A DNA stretch of 64,000 bases from Hassallia byssoidea VB512170. GTDB taxonomy: Bacteria; Cyanobacteriota; Cyanobacteriia; Cyanobacteriales; Nostocaceae. The notes below the pieces were generated by a model. The model worked only from the letters and a program-made list of their open reading frames with translations, was not told where the DNA came from and made no database searches. A program made the position numbers and the translations under genes. Of this stretch, positions 36,372 through 45,582 are shown in pieces. Positions within the stretch are counted from its first letter, which is position 1. Each line of letters begins with the position of its first letter. Location: positions 169,010-233,009 of the forward strand of contig NZ_JTCM02000001.1 in assembly GCF_000817785.2 (NCBI RefSeq). Reading direction: 5' to 3'.

Positions 36372-36705
36372 GCAATTACCTCGGAATTTTTAGGTAGATG
36401 AGTATTTGGACTTATCTCAACTGAGAACCTATCAACTTAACTTATGAGAAAAAGTTAATTGTCGATTTTCTCAGTAATAAATCTAACCGTATTTTCCGTC
36501 TTAAGTATGAAGACAAGGTAAATAAACTTGTTTTATGTGTAAAAAAACGAAAAAGCTTTGTGAATCCTGATGAATAAATGTAAAAACTTGTTTTTCTTTG
36601 AATAAAAATAAAAAAGAGATATTATTAGAAAGAGCTAACCTAAGCGTGGGTTAGCTCTTTCTAATTACAAAGTATTTAATTGTTAGTTAGGACGTTTTTC
36701 AGTTT
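36372..36705. other. promoter region of the - arm plus terminator
   Basis: The 334 bases upstream of rfbF are AT-rich and carry no gene. They should contain the promoter of the - strand arm, though no motif stands out, and the terminator of the upstream kinase gene at 36625-36664. Confidence 0.5.
36625..36664 (-). terminator. intrinsic terminator of the kinase gene
   Basis: A 16-bp perfect inverted repeat (TTAGAAAGAGCTAACC and its complement) with an 8-base loop, about 40 bases past the kinase stop codon. On the minus strand it is followed after a few bases by a T-rich run. It separates the phospho-signalling genes from the polysaccharide arm. Confidence 0.8.
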
Positions 36706-38880
36706 TTAGCTACCTTTGACTAAGCCAGTTGTATTGTCAAAGAAAGTGTCACATTTGTTTTCCAAAACAACGCAAATGCTGCTTAATGCTTGTTGGTAAT
36801 TATCCATATCCTCTTGTTCGAGGAAAATTTTCGCAGATGTCTGCAAATCGGCGATCGCTTGGGTACGATTTGTAGTAGAATTCTTGCCGCCATACTGTGA
36901 AAGTTCGTAGCGGACTATACCTCGTTTCAGGTAAACTTTCGCACTTCGAGAATCGATGCGTAATGCTTGGTTAAAGTCGGCGATCGCTTCTTTATATTCT
37001 TGATCGAAGTCGCTGCTGTATTGACCAATTTGATAACGAACAAGACCCCGCTGAAAGTAAGCTTCTGACTTGTCTGCATTTAAAGCGATCGCACTATTAA
37101 AGTCTCCAATTGCTTTGCGGTAATCTTGTTGAGAATCGCCGCTATATTTAGCAAGTTGGGAACGGACTATACCGCGTCTGATATAAGCTTCAGCTTCATT
37201 AGGATTCAGACGCAAGGCATTATTAAAGTCTGATAAAGCTAAATTGTAATCTCTATCGGGATCGCTGCTATATTCGGCTAGCATATAGCGGGCATTGCCC
37301 CGATTTACATAAGCGTTTACTTCATTAGGATTGATTTGTATTGCCTGACTGTAGTCGGTAACTGCACCATCATAGTCTTTCAGGTTGTAACGGGTATTGC
37401 CACGGTTAATATGTGCTTTGGCATGTGTCGGATTTTTTTTGATTGCTTGGCTAAAATCACTTAGTGCGTGTTCATAGTCTCGCACTTTATAAGAGGCATG
37501 ACCCTGTTTATAATAATCTGCAAAAGTGAGATTATTTTTGCTTTGCTCTTTGCGAGACATCAAGGTTTGTTGAGCATATTGATTTTGGGAAACTAAGGGA
37601 CGAGTAAATTTAATCATTACGTCCAAGTACCCCAACATTCCAAAACCCAACAAGCACAAAATCACTGGGTAAAATTTTGATTTTTTGGGAGATTGATAAT
37701 AATAAAATTTTTGCGGTTGTACTAGTTGCCGATAATTAATTTGGTTTGCTGGAATTGGAGAAACGTTGTTAGCGCGTGTGGGACTTGTGTTGCGTCGAGT
37801 TTGTCTGCGCGGTTGTAGATGTTGTTTTGATTGTATTGCCTGCTGTGATGGAAAGGGGTCACGTCCGCCTAAGCGCAAGGTACGTTCGCACCAAGGACAC
37901 TTGTGCAGGTGGCTGCTATAGCGGTGCTGGGAGTTGACTGTGCAGGTAATCAGGTCATTTTCGATTTCAGCTAGTTCTAACAGCCAAGTTTGAGCGCTGG
38001 GACGCATCTGTGGGTTGTTATGACCATGCTCAAAACAGCGGACAAACATTTCTTGCAAGCTGGGAGGAAGAATTTCCCAAGCTGGTGCTATCGGGGTAGG
38101 AGTGTAAGGGACGCGGCGCTGTTGACTGTAAGTAAAATGACCATTGGCAATGCGTGCTTCGTAGGTGGGTGGTTCGCCTGCACCTTGATAGATACCAGAA
38201 AATGGATGTGTACCTTCCATTAACAGTTGAAATATCAGTACTCCCAACCCAAATAAGTCATGGGCGATCGCGCGATCGTATTGAGCAAATATTTTATTTT
38301 GTAGTTCTGGTGGGGTAAACTCTGGTTTACCAACTTGGCAGCGGAAAACTACATTTTGTTTTGCATCGCGCACTTGGAACGAATCTGTATCTACCAGCGT
38401 CACTAGTGCTGTGTCGCTGACCATGATATTCGACTCATTCACATCGCCGACGCAGTAACCGCTGTTGTGCAAAGCCGCAAAAGCTGCCGCCAAATTGCGG
38501 GCGGTACGCAGCAAATATTGATAATTAAATAATGGACAGTGTTCGCGCCTAGTTCTGGGGTTGTAGAAGTCGATTACAGGACGCATCCCTCGAATGCGCG
38601 GCATTAAAAAGCCAACAATGCGATCGCTGGAGTCTGCTGCTTTGAGCGGTTCATAGGGCCAAGCGATAGAAATATGCCCTAAACTAGCTGTAGGGTTTTC
38701 TGGTGGGTTGGCAAGCATTGCCAAAAGTTTCCGACCGTGTTGCTCAGTTGGCTTGTGATAAACTTTTGCCACTAAATTGCCATCGCTGGGCACAGCATAA
38801 ATACAAGCTTCTCCGCCTCGCCCTAAACTAATGGTGAGGTTGAGGATTTCTTGGTTGGTAAGACAACGTAGAACCTGCAT
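36706..38880 (-). CDS. protein kinase-like protein with zinc ribbon, membrane helix and TPRs
   Basis: A 724-residue protein. The N-terminal kinase-like domain (about 10-300) has the glycine loop LGRGGEACIY, the lysine in NLVAKVYH, a catalytic loop GYCVGDVNESNIMV (Asp and Asn kept, HRD replaced) and VDTDSFQ instead of DFG. A zinc-ribbon-like HLHKCPWC follows (about 327-334), then a basic linker, one membrane helix (about 403-422) and five to six TPRs (about 450-700). The kinase resembles E. coli YegI. With the next two genes it forms a kinase-phosphatase-vWA set; the TPR part is probably on the far side of the membrane or in the cytosol as a docking surface. Confidence 0.85.
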   Translation of the reverse strand: MQVLRCLTNQEILNLTISLGRGGEACIYAVPSDGNLVAKVYHKPTEQHGRKLLAMLANPPENPTASLGHISIAWPYEPLKAADSSDRIVGFLMPRIRGMRPVIDFYNPRTRREHCPLFNYQYLLRTARNLAAAFAALHNSGYCVGDVNESNIMVSDTALVTLVDTDSFQVRDAKQNVVFRCQVGKPEFTPPELQNKIFAQYDRAIAHDLFGLGVLIFQLLMEGTHPFSGIYQGAGEPPTYEARIANGHFTYSQQRRVPYTPTPIAPAWEILPPSLQEMFVRCFEHGHNNPQMRPSAQTWLLELAEIENDLITCTVNSQHRYSSHLHKCPWCERTLRLGGRDPFPSQQAIQSKQHLQPRRQTRRNTSPTRANNVSPIPANQINYRQLVQPQKFYYYQSPKKSKFYPVILCLLGFGMLGYLDVMIKFTRPLVSQNQYAQQTLMSRKEQSKNNLTFADYYKQGHASYKVRDYEHALSDFSQAIKKNPTHAKAHINRGNTRYNLKDYDGAVTDYSQAIQINPNEVNAYVNRGNARYMLAEYSSDPDRDYNLALSDFNNALRLNPNEAEAYIRRGIVRSQLAKYSGDSQQDYRKAIGDFNSAIALNADKSEAYFQRGLVRYQIGQYSSDFDQEYKEAIADFNQALRIDSRSAKVYLKRGIVRYELSQYGGKNSTTNRTQAIADLQTSAKIFLEQEDMDNYQQALSSICVVLENKCDTFFDNTTGLVKGS

Positions 38881-38935
38881 GATAGAATTACAATTTACGG
38901 GAGTTATTTAAGTTAAAGTCGCACCAATCACGCTT

Positions 38936-39715
38936 TTAATCGCTTAAGGCAGCAATTATTAGCGTCAAGTCATCATCAGTACGTTGCGTGATTCGATCCG
39001 AACGTAAAAACCTCACCAACTGCTCTTTTGCCGCTGCTTTATCCTCGGCATTTGCCGCAAAGTCAAATAGAGGAAAAAAGAACGGTTTATGAGGCGCACC
39101 TTCTGCCATGTTTAATGCCAGCATTTGTAACCCGTCGGTAAGAACACCAACGTTGATTATGGCTTCGCGCCATAATCTCATTTGCGCTGTATCTAGGGCA
39201 TTAGGCGAAGTTAAAAATGTGGTGGCGTTGATGTATTCGCCGTTATCAGGCATAGTTAGAGCAAGTAAGTTGCCCATGCGATCCTTCGCCACTGCCATTC
39301 CATCACCGATCTGCACGACTGCGACAAGTTCTGGTGTAGCAATCGTGATAATTAAGGTTGTTGCTAAATCTTGTGGCTGTTTGTCACAAACTATCGCTTC
39401 ATCCTCAACGGCAATTTTTGCCGCGACGATCGCATCATTTAAAAGATCGCGCACTTCTTCATCTTCATCCAAGCTTCGCCGGGTAAATTGTTTAACAGAT
39501 ATATTTTCGATAGCAGCTTCTACAGCCACCATCGCGCCAACTTTCCCGCTGACTGCACTTCCTGCACCATCTGCTACCGCTGCTATCAAAACGTTATCTG
39601 GCAATATTTGCCAATGATGTGCGTCTTGACACAGCTGTTTGTTTTTTAAATGACTCGTACCACCTACAGATGCGGCTACTACCCGCCATTGAGATATCTT
39701 GCTTGATGTGTTCAT
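38936..39715 (-). CDS. PP2C-family protein phosphatase
   Basis: A 259-residue metal-dependent Ser/Thr phosphatase. The metal-binding Asp residues are in CQDAHHW, AVADGAGSA, GVLTDGLQ and RTDDDLTLI; LATTLIITI and VQIGDGMAV complete the family pattern. This is the YegK-like type of PP2C. It is 55 bases upstream of the kinase gene and presumably reverses its phosphorylation, with the vWA protein as partner or substrate. Confidence 0.86.
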   Translation of the reverse strand: MNTSSKISQWRVVAASVGGTSHLKNKQLCQDAHHWQILPDNVLIAAVADGAGSAVSGKVGAMVAVEAAIENISVKQFTRRSLDEDEEVRDLLNDAIVAAKIAVEDEAIVCDKQPQDLATTLIITIATPELVAVVQIGDGMAVAKDRMGNLLALTMPDNGEYINATTFLTSPNALDTAQMRLWREAIINVGVLTDGLQMLALNMAEGAPHKPFFFPLFDFAANAEDKAAAKEQLVRFLRSDRITQRTDDDLTLIIAALSD

Positions 39716-39785
39716 TTTGCCAACAGCTGTGTAAACATAATCAAAGGCGATGCGTCAGCCGCCGCATAAAAGAGCGATCGCGTCC

Positions 39786-40460
39786 TTAAACAGATCCCCA
39801 GCCGATTGGTGGTAGTGCAACCTGTTCGTCTACCTGTGAATGCGAAACCGCTGACATACTCGCCGATAACCAAAGAAACATCTCTATAAAGTTCAGTCCT
39901 TGGAGTTTCAGAGGAGTACGTACAGCAATTTTACTTAAGCGTGTCATATTAGCATTTTCCACCCCTACGGTAAAAAAAGCAACACGTTTATTTATTTCAT
40001 CTGTTTGCAAACGCTGGGACGCTTGCTCTATCGATTGCTCTAATTCGCCTTGCGGTTCTCCATCGGTAATCATAAATACCCAAGGACGATAGTAAGCAAT
40101 GCCGTTCGTGCGATATTGAACTTTGCGCTCTTGAATCAAATCCAAGGCTTTATTAATTCCCGAACCCATAGTTGTCAATCCTTGTGCTGTCAAAATCGGC
40201 GGATTGAATTGATCGGCAGTCACAAAGTCTTGCACTACATTTACGTTGCTGTCAAAAGTAACAATTGCTACTTCTACTCTTCGTGCCGCGAGGGAATTTT
40301 TTACTAATTCGTCCTTCAAACTGAGCAAGCCCTGATTTAAAGCCTCAATCGGCTCTCCATGCATCGAACCTGAGGTATCTAGTAATAACACGCAAGGACA
40401 ACGTGGTTCTGGGTTCTCAGCAAATTCAACTACTTCATCCAGTTTTAATGTATCCTGCAT
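39786..40460 (-). CDS. von Willebrand factor A protein (TerY/YegL-like)
   Basis: A vWA-domain protein of about 224 residues with a complete MIDAS metal site: LLDTSGSMHGEP, the Thr in GLTTMGSG and the Asp in MITDGEPQGE. Such TerY-like proteins form triads with a PP2C phosphatase and a kinase. The frame is open to a TTG at 40487; I use the ATG at 40460 because homology-like sequence (MQDTLKLDEVVEF) begins there, but the start is uncertain. It is the first gene of the three-gene unit. Confidence 0.83.
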   Translation of the reverse strand: MQDTLKLDEVVEFAENPEPRCPCVLLLDTSGSMHGEPIEALNQGLLSLKDELVKNSLAARRVEVAIVTFDSNVNVVQDFVTADQFNPPILTAQGLTTMGSGINKALDLIQERKVQYRTNGIAYYRPWVFMITDGEPQGELEQSIEQASQRLQTDEINKRVAFFTVGVENANMTRLSKIAVRTPLKLQGLNFIEMFLWLSASMSAVSHSQVDEQVALPPIGWGSV

Positions 40461-41073
40461 AACTTGTTGTGTTATGTTAAAGTCCAAAGCCTTGTTTCCC
40501 TTTTCTCAAAGTATATAATTGAAAGCGCCGAACAAACTACATTTTTGTAGTTGGTGGAGAGAGCGCTCTCTTATTTATTAAACAGATTACTACTAGCAAA
40601 ATCCCTAAGCATTTAATAAAATCTTAACTTACAACGTAGTTGAGTAAAAGGGAATTTACCAGGGACTCGCATTACCTGTAGCACTGCATATGTTTGAAAA
40701 TTTATAAATAACCCTTATAGAATATCAAGGATCGCGTGCCCTGCTCATGTTGAATTTTAAAGATTCTATGTAGTCAAGTCAGATTTTAGATGAAAGCAAT
40801 TCATCATATTTAATCTAATCAGCTTTCTCACTATACTTGTGTAACTATGCACACTTAAAATTAAAATGAAGCAGAAAATATTTTATTTCAATATATAGTG
40901 CAAAATGTAACAAATTAAAGATATGGTAATTTTTGCATATATGTAATATAACTACATAGCCAAAGTTCAAAATTTCTTTGTAGACAAAAATTCAATTCTT
41001 TCAGGGTGCCTCATTTACCGATACTTCAAATTTACAAGTATTCGGTCTAATTTACCGCAAATTATCCAAAAAC
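40461..41073. other. divergent promoter region
   Basis: About 600 AT-rich bases lie between the vWA gene and the divergently read response regulator. No gene is seen. There is a small hairpin at 40535-40552 (AACTAC / GTAGTT) and a 14-base perfect palindrome AGAGAGCGCTCTCT at 40558-40571, a possible regulator site because it lies about 100 bases upstream of the vWA start. Confidence 0.45.
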
Positions 41074-42420
41074 ATGAATAATTCTGGCACATTTACCAAA
41101 TTGAGTCCCCTGAGTTTGTTAAGACAGTTATCTAATTGTTCGGAGAGTACTGGTTTACAAGCATCTAGCAACTCAGTTTCCTGGTCGATCTACTTAGAAC
41201 AGGGTAAAATTACTTATGCTACCGATTCAGTTGAACCTTTTGATCGACTAGAACGGCATTTACGCCGTCTCAGCCGCCAAATTCCCCTGCTAAAGAGCGA
41301 AACCCGTGTTCAGTTACGCCTAATGTTTGAAAGTGACTCACACGGTAAGCTGAAACAAATGTACGATTTGACAAACCAGCCGCCTGATTATCAAGCTATT
41401 AGCTGGCTTGTCAATCAAAAATATCTAAATTCTACACAAGCCGGAGTGCTAATCCAAGAACTGGTTAAAGAAGTGATTGAATCATTTCTCTTAATCAAGC
41501 AAGGTTCATATAATTTAACAGATCCATATTTGCCAAAAATTTGCAACCAGGATGTAGAGAAAGTAATCGAATGCTGTCAAGAAAGATTGCAAAATTGGCA
41601 TTCTTTAGCGCCGCAAATTTCTTCTCCATTTCAGCGCCCTTATTTGTGCCTTTCTTCGAGAGTTAAACCAGAAAAGCTTCCAGAACTTCAGCCGAATTTA
41701 ACTCATTGGATGAAAGGTTTTAGCTTGCGTCATCTTGCCGTAATTCTGAATCAAGATGAATTAAAGCTGGCGCAACTTTTACATCCTTATATCTTGGATG
41801 GAGCGCTGTTATTACATGAACCAGATCCACCATTTGATAAATTACCCAAGACTTGTGAAGAGTTACCAGTTGATAGCGATATTGCCGAATTAGCTGAGTT
41901 CGCAGCGCCCAGCAGCACTACTACCAACGAGAAGCCAAGTATTGCCGAAAATAGAGATACTCGTTTGCGATTACCAGATATATCTTCTGTAAGTGATAAT
42001 TCTCAGCAATTAGCAACAAAAAATCAAACAAACACTGCTACTTTAACAGAGCGAAAAGTTCACAAAATAGTTTCTGTTGATGATAGTCCGACAATGCTGA
42101 AAGAAATTACTCGCTTACTAGAAGATGAAAATTTTTTTGTAGTGACAATTATCGATCCACTAAAAGCGGTAATGTCGATTGTTAGGCACAAACCAGACTT
42201 GATATTACTCGATTTGAATATGGCGGGAATTGATGGTTATGAGTTGTGTAGGCTAATACGCAATAATTCAATGTTCAAAGAAACTCCAATCATTTTTGTT
42301 ACCGGGAGTAAGGGAATTATAGATAAGATAAAAGCACGAATTGTGGGAGCATCGGGGTATTTAACTAAGCCGTTTAGTCGCTCAGAATTGCTGAAAATAG
42401 TGTTTATGCATTTGAGTTAG
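41074..42420 (+). CDS. PATAN-REC response regulator
   Basis: A 448-residue response regulator. The N-terminal part (LSPLSLLRQLSNC, WSIYLEQGKITYATDS, FDRLERHLRRLS) matches the PATAN domain of PatA and phototaxis regulators such as PixG. A disordered linker (about 270-325) precedes a C-terminal receiver domain with DDS (about 340), the phospho-acceptor Asp 380 in ILLDLNMAGIDGYE, Thr in FVTGSKG and Lys in LTKPFS. In cyanobacteria such proteins control pilus motility or, for PatA, heterocyst pattern. There is no output DNA-binding domain. No pix or pil genes are adjacent. Confidence 0.87.
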   Translation: MNNSGTFTKLSPLSLLRQLSNCSESTGLQASSNSVSWSIYLEQGKITYATDSVEPFDRLERHLRRLSRQIPLLKSETRVQLRLMFESDSHGKLKQMYDLTNQPPDYQAISWLVNQKYLNSTQAGVLIQELVKEVIESFLLIKQGSYNLTDPYLPKICNQDVEKVIECCQERLQNWHSLAPQISSPFQRPYLCLSSRVKPEKLPELQPNLTHWMKGFSLRHLAVILNQDELKLAQLLHPYILDGALLLHEPDPPFDKLPKTCEELPVDSDIAELAEFAAPSSTTTNEKPSIAENRDTRLRLPDISSVSDNSQQLATKNQTNTATLTERKVHKIVSVDDSPTMLKEITRLLEDENFFVVTIIDPLKAVMSIVRHKPDLILLDLNMAGIDGYELCRLIRNNSMFKETPIIFVTGSKGIIDKIKARIVGASGYLTKPFSRSELLKIVFMHLS

Positions 42421-42449
42421 GGACTCTTTACTGGGGATTATCCTCGTCC

Positions 42450-42590
42450 TCGTTCCCAGGTTCCACCTGGGAATGCAGATCGTTGGGGCTGCTGCCTCTG
42501 GTTTAATGTTACTGGAGGCAGAGCCTCCGGTATTTCATTCCCATACAGAGTATGGGAACGAGAAACTGGGAACGAGAAACGAGGGATACG
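42450..42590. repeat. dispersed multi-hairpin element
   Basis: Between the response regulator and pheT lies an element of about 140 bases with three nested or successive hairpins: CCCAGGTTCCACCTGGG (about 42455-42471), GCCTC/GAGGC around 42490-42520 and CCCATACAGAGTATGGG (about 42540-42556). The flanking GTTCCC/GGGAAC blocks are themselves complementary. It resembles intergenic repeats widespread in filamentous cyanobacteria and may also end transcription. Confidence 0.65.
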
Positions 42591-42702
42591 AGGTAAGATT
42601 ATTCAAGTTAGGGGGTAACTGAGGGGGTGCAAGAGCGATCGCCTCTCTTACAATCTAAAATTGAAGCATTGATACGATTCATAGAATTAGCAAGCACACT
42701 CC

Positions 42703-45117
42703 ATGCGTATTTCTCTAAGTTGGCTGCGGGAACTAGTTGAGATAAAAATAAGCCCGGAAGATTTAGCCGAAACCTTGACAATGGCAGGGTTTGAGGTAGA
42801 AGATATTGAAGACCGCCGCACTTGGGCTTCGGGTGTTGTTGTTGGCAGAGTGCTTGAAAAACAACCTCACCCCAACGCTGATAAGTTGAGTGTTTGCCAA
42901 GTTGATATCGGTGCTTCTGAGACTTTAAATATCGTCTGTGGTGCTGCGAATGTTCGAGCAGATATTTATGTACCAGTAGCAACCACAGGAACTTATTTAC
43001 CAAATATCGATTTAAAAATCAAGCCGGCGAAACTGCGAGGTGTTCCTTCTCAAGGAATGATTTGTTCTTTGAAGGAACTCGGTTTACCCACTGATGTAGA
43101 CGGAATTCATATTTTTCCTCAAGAAAATCTCCAACTGGGTAGCGATGTGCGTCCTTTGTTGGGTTTGGATGATGTGATTTTAGATGTCACTGCTACTGCT
43201 AATCGCGCTGATGCTTTAAGTATGGTAGGGATAGCGCGGGAAGTAGCAGCGCTGACAGGTGGAAAGTTGACAATTCCTGAACCGGGTGAGGTGTCTGTTC
43301 CTCAAAGTAAAGGAAATTTCACTTTAAAAATCGATGAGACACAAGCTTGTCCGGCTTACATCGGTACGCTAATTGAAAAGGTAAAAATTGCGCCTTCTCC
43401 TGATTGGTTGCAACAACGTTTGCGGGCTGCGGGAACGCGACCGATAAATAATGTTGTGGATATTACTAATTATGTGTTGTTGGAATGGGGACAACCATTG
43501 CACGCATTTGATGGCGATCGCTTGGGTGGCAAAATCCAAGTTGGGGTGCGTTTCGCCAATGCGGGAGAATCGCTGAAAACTCTCGATGGACAAACCCGCA
43601 ATCTAACTACTCAAAATTTGTTAATCACGGCAAACAATAAACCCGTTGCTTTGGCGGGGGTGATGGGTGGAGAAGAAACCGAAGTTTATGAAGGTACGCA
43701 AAATATCTTTTTAGAAGCGGCGTTATTTGACTCTGTGGCAATTCGCCGGTCTTCGCGTAGCATCGGCTTGAGAACAGAAGCTTCTGGAAGATATGAACGA
43801 GGTGTAAACCGGGCTGAGTTGGAAAAAGCCACACGCCGCGCTTTATCGATGATGGTGGAGATAGCACAAGGAAATATTGTAAATCAGGAAATTGCCGATA
43901 CGCGCCCCGATCCTTCTACTTGGAGTCGGGCGATCGCACTGCGTTTAGAACGAGTTAATCAAGTTCTCGGACCAATTGAGATAAGCGAGAAAACCGGAGA
44001 ACTCCAAGCCCAAGATGTTGAACGCATTCTAACTGCATTGGGATGTCAGCTAACTTATAAAGGTGAAGGTGCTTGGACGGTAACTGTCCCACCCTATCGT
44101 TACCGCGACTTAGAACGGGAAATCGATTTAATTGAAGAAATTGCCCGTCTTTATGGTTACGATAACTTTTGCGATACCTTACCAGATAAATCGGAAGCTG
44201 GTTATTTGCCTTTAGATCAAGAACTTATACGCAAATTGCGAGCTTATCTACGGGCGGAAGGATTGACAGAACTAATACACTACTCTTTGGTGAAACCACA
44301 ACAAGAAACGCAGATAGTGCTGTCAAACCCGTTATTTACAGAATATTCGGCGCTGCGAACTGAGTTAATTTCCGGGTTGATTGATGCTTTTCAATATAAT
44401 ATAGAGCAAGGAAACGGTTCGCTGAACGGCTTTGAAATTGGGCGAATTTTTTGGCGAGAAGAAGACGGTTTGCAAGAAGCCGAAGCAATAGCCGGAATTA
44501 TGGGAGGCGATCGCACTGTCGGTAAATGGTCAAATCGCGAACAACCTTTAACATGGTTTGAAGCCAAAGGCATTTTAGAAAGTGTATTTCAGCAACTTGG
44601 TTTGCAGGTAGAATATCAACCAGATAATCAAAATTCCCGCTTGCATCCCGGACGTACCGCGTCTTTGTGGATACGCGGTAATCGACTCGGTACTTTTGGA
44701 CAGTTACATCCGCAAGTACGACGCGAAAAAGGTTTACCAGATTCAGTTTACGTGTTTCAACTGGATCTAGATGTGCTGTTGGAATCTCTAGAAAGAGATG
44801 AAATATTAGTACCGCAATTTAAACCTTATTCTACTTATCCAGCAGCCGATCGCGATATCGCCTTTTTTGCACCGATTAAGGTAACTGTTGCGGAAATTGA
44901 AAGAGCGATCGCTTTATCAGGTAAAGATTTATTAAAATCTGTGGAATTATTTGATGAATATCGCGGTGATAATGTACCAAAAGGACAACGCAGTTTGGCG
45001 TTTCGTTTAATTTATCAGACAAGCGATCGTACTCTCACTGATGCTGAAGTCGAACCAGTACACAACAAAGTTCGCGAAGCATTAGTTGAGAAATTCGGCG
45101 TTAGTTTGAGAAGTTAG
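42703..45117 (+). CDS. pheT: phenylalanine--tRNA ligase, beta subunit
   Basis: PheT pairs with PheS to charge tRNA-Phe. The 804-residue protein has the normal bacterial length. It starts [14 protein letters not shown], then a tRNA-binding OB domain (about 40-150, [18 protein letters not shown]), the B3/B4 editing domain ([30 protein letters not shown]), the B5 domain and the C-terminal FDX-ACB anticodon-binding domain ([13 protein letters not shown]). No pheS gene is in the window. Confidence 0.97.
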   Translation: MRISLSWLRELVEIKISPEDLAETLTMAGFEVEDIEDRRTWASGVVVGRVLEKQPHPNADKLSVCQVDIGASETLNIVCGAANVRADIYVPVATTGTYLPNIDLKIKPAKLRGVPSQGMICSLKELGLPTDVDGIHIFPQENLQLGSDVRPLLGLDDVILDVTATANRADALSMVGIAREVAALTGGKLTIPEPGEVSVPQSKGNFTLKIDETQACPAYIGTLIEKVKIAPSPDWLQQRLRAAGTRPINNVVDITNYVLLEWGQPLHAFDGDRLGGKIQVGVRFANAGESLKTLDGQTRNLTTQNLLITANNKPVALAGVMGGEETEVYEGTQNIFLEAALFDSVAIRRSSRSIGLRTEASGRYERGVNRAELEKATRRALSMMVEIAQGNIVNQEIADTRPDPSTWSRAIALRLERVNQVLGPIEISEKTGELQAQDVERILTALGCQLTYKGEGAWTVTVPPYRYRDLEREIDLIEEIARLYGYDNFCDTLPDKSEAGYLPLDQELIRKLRAYLRAEGLTELIHYSLVKPQQETQIVLSNPLFTEYSALRTELISGLIDAFQYNIEQGNGSLNGFEIGRIFWREEDGLQEAEAIAGIMGGDRTVGKWSNREQPLTWFEAKGILESVFQQLGLQVEYQPDNQNSRLHPGRTASLWIRGNRLGTFGQLHPQVRREKGLPDSVYVFQLDLDVLLESLERDEILVPQFKPYSTYPAADRDIAFFAPIKVTVAEIERAIALSGKDLLKSVELFDEYRGDNVPKGQRSLAFRLIYQTSDRTLTDAEVEPVHNKVREALVEKFGVSLRS

Positions 45118-45121
45118 GTAG

Positions 45122-45228
45122 AGACGTTCCACCGGAACGTCTGTACTAAATGGGCGTGATTAAACATAAAATGTAGGTAGTGAGCGGTTTACCGCTCAAT
45201 TCCCCAAGTTGAAAGGGCTGAAGCCCTT
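45122..45228. repeat. cluster of three perfect hairpins downstream of pheT
   Basis: Three short palindromes follow pheT: AGACGTTCCACCGGAACGTCT (45122-45142), TGAGCGGTTTACCGCTCA (45181-45198) and AAGGGCTGAAGCCCTT (45213-45228). The first recurs in the other orientation at 52276-52296. They look like dispersed repeats that may serve as terminators. Confidence 0.7.
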
Positions 45229-45300
45229 ACTACGTTTAAGAGCGTTTATTTAGACTTATTTACTTAATTGAAATCTTTTGTAATTTTGGATGGTGTATCT

Positions 45301-45570
45301 ATGGCAAAATATATAATGTGGGGAAGTTATTGCGAAGACGTTTTAGAAAAACGTGCGCCTCATCGTCAAGCGCATTTAGACGGACTCGCAAAACAAAAAG
45401 AATCTGGTGTGTTGATTACGATTGGTCCGACCAAGGATGTAACGAAAGTTTTCGGGATTTACGAAGCCGATGATGAAGCGATTGTGCGCGAGTTGATTGA
45501 AAATGACCCCTACTGGCAAAATAATATCTGGACAGAATATTTTGTCAAAGAGTGGATTCAAGCTTTTTGA
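45301..45570 (+). CDS. YCII-domain (YciI-like) protein
   Basis: A small protein of 89 residues starting MAKYIMWGSYCEDVLEKR. It has the conserved HRQAHLDGL (His and Asp of the family active site) and the C-terminal ENDPYWQNNIWTEYFVKEW. YciI-like proteins are dimeric alpha/beta-barrel folds, some with dehydrochlorinase activity; the role of this one is unknown. The frame is open to a TTG at 45268, but family alignment favours the ATG at 45301. It is 12 bases from the next gene, likely co-transcribed. Confidence 0.83.
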   Translation: MAKYIMWGSYCEDVLEKRAPHRQAHLDGLAKQKESGVLITIGPTKDVTKVFGIYEADDEAIVRELIENDPYWQNNIWTEYFVKEWIQAF

Positions 45571-45582
45571 ATCAAAAATCAG

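Noticed and set aside
39108..39617. 169-codon frame on the + strand opposite the PP2C gene
   Set aside because: The minus-strand frame has all PP2C motifs; the + frame has none and is an antisense shadow.
41074..42420. Identity as patA itself
   Set aside because: The PATAN-REC architecture fits, but several paralogues of this type exist in filamentous cyanobacteria and nothing in the sequence or neighbours singles out PatA.
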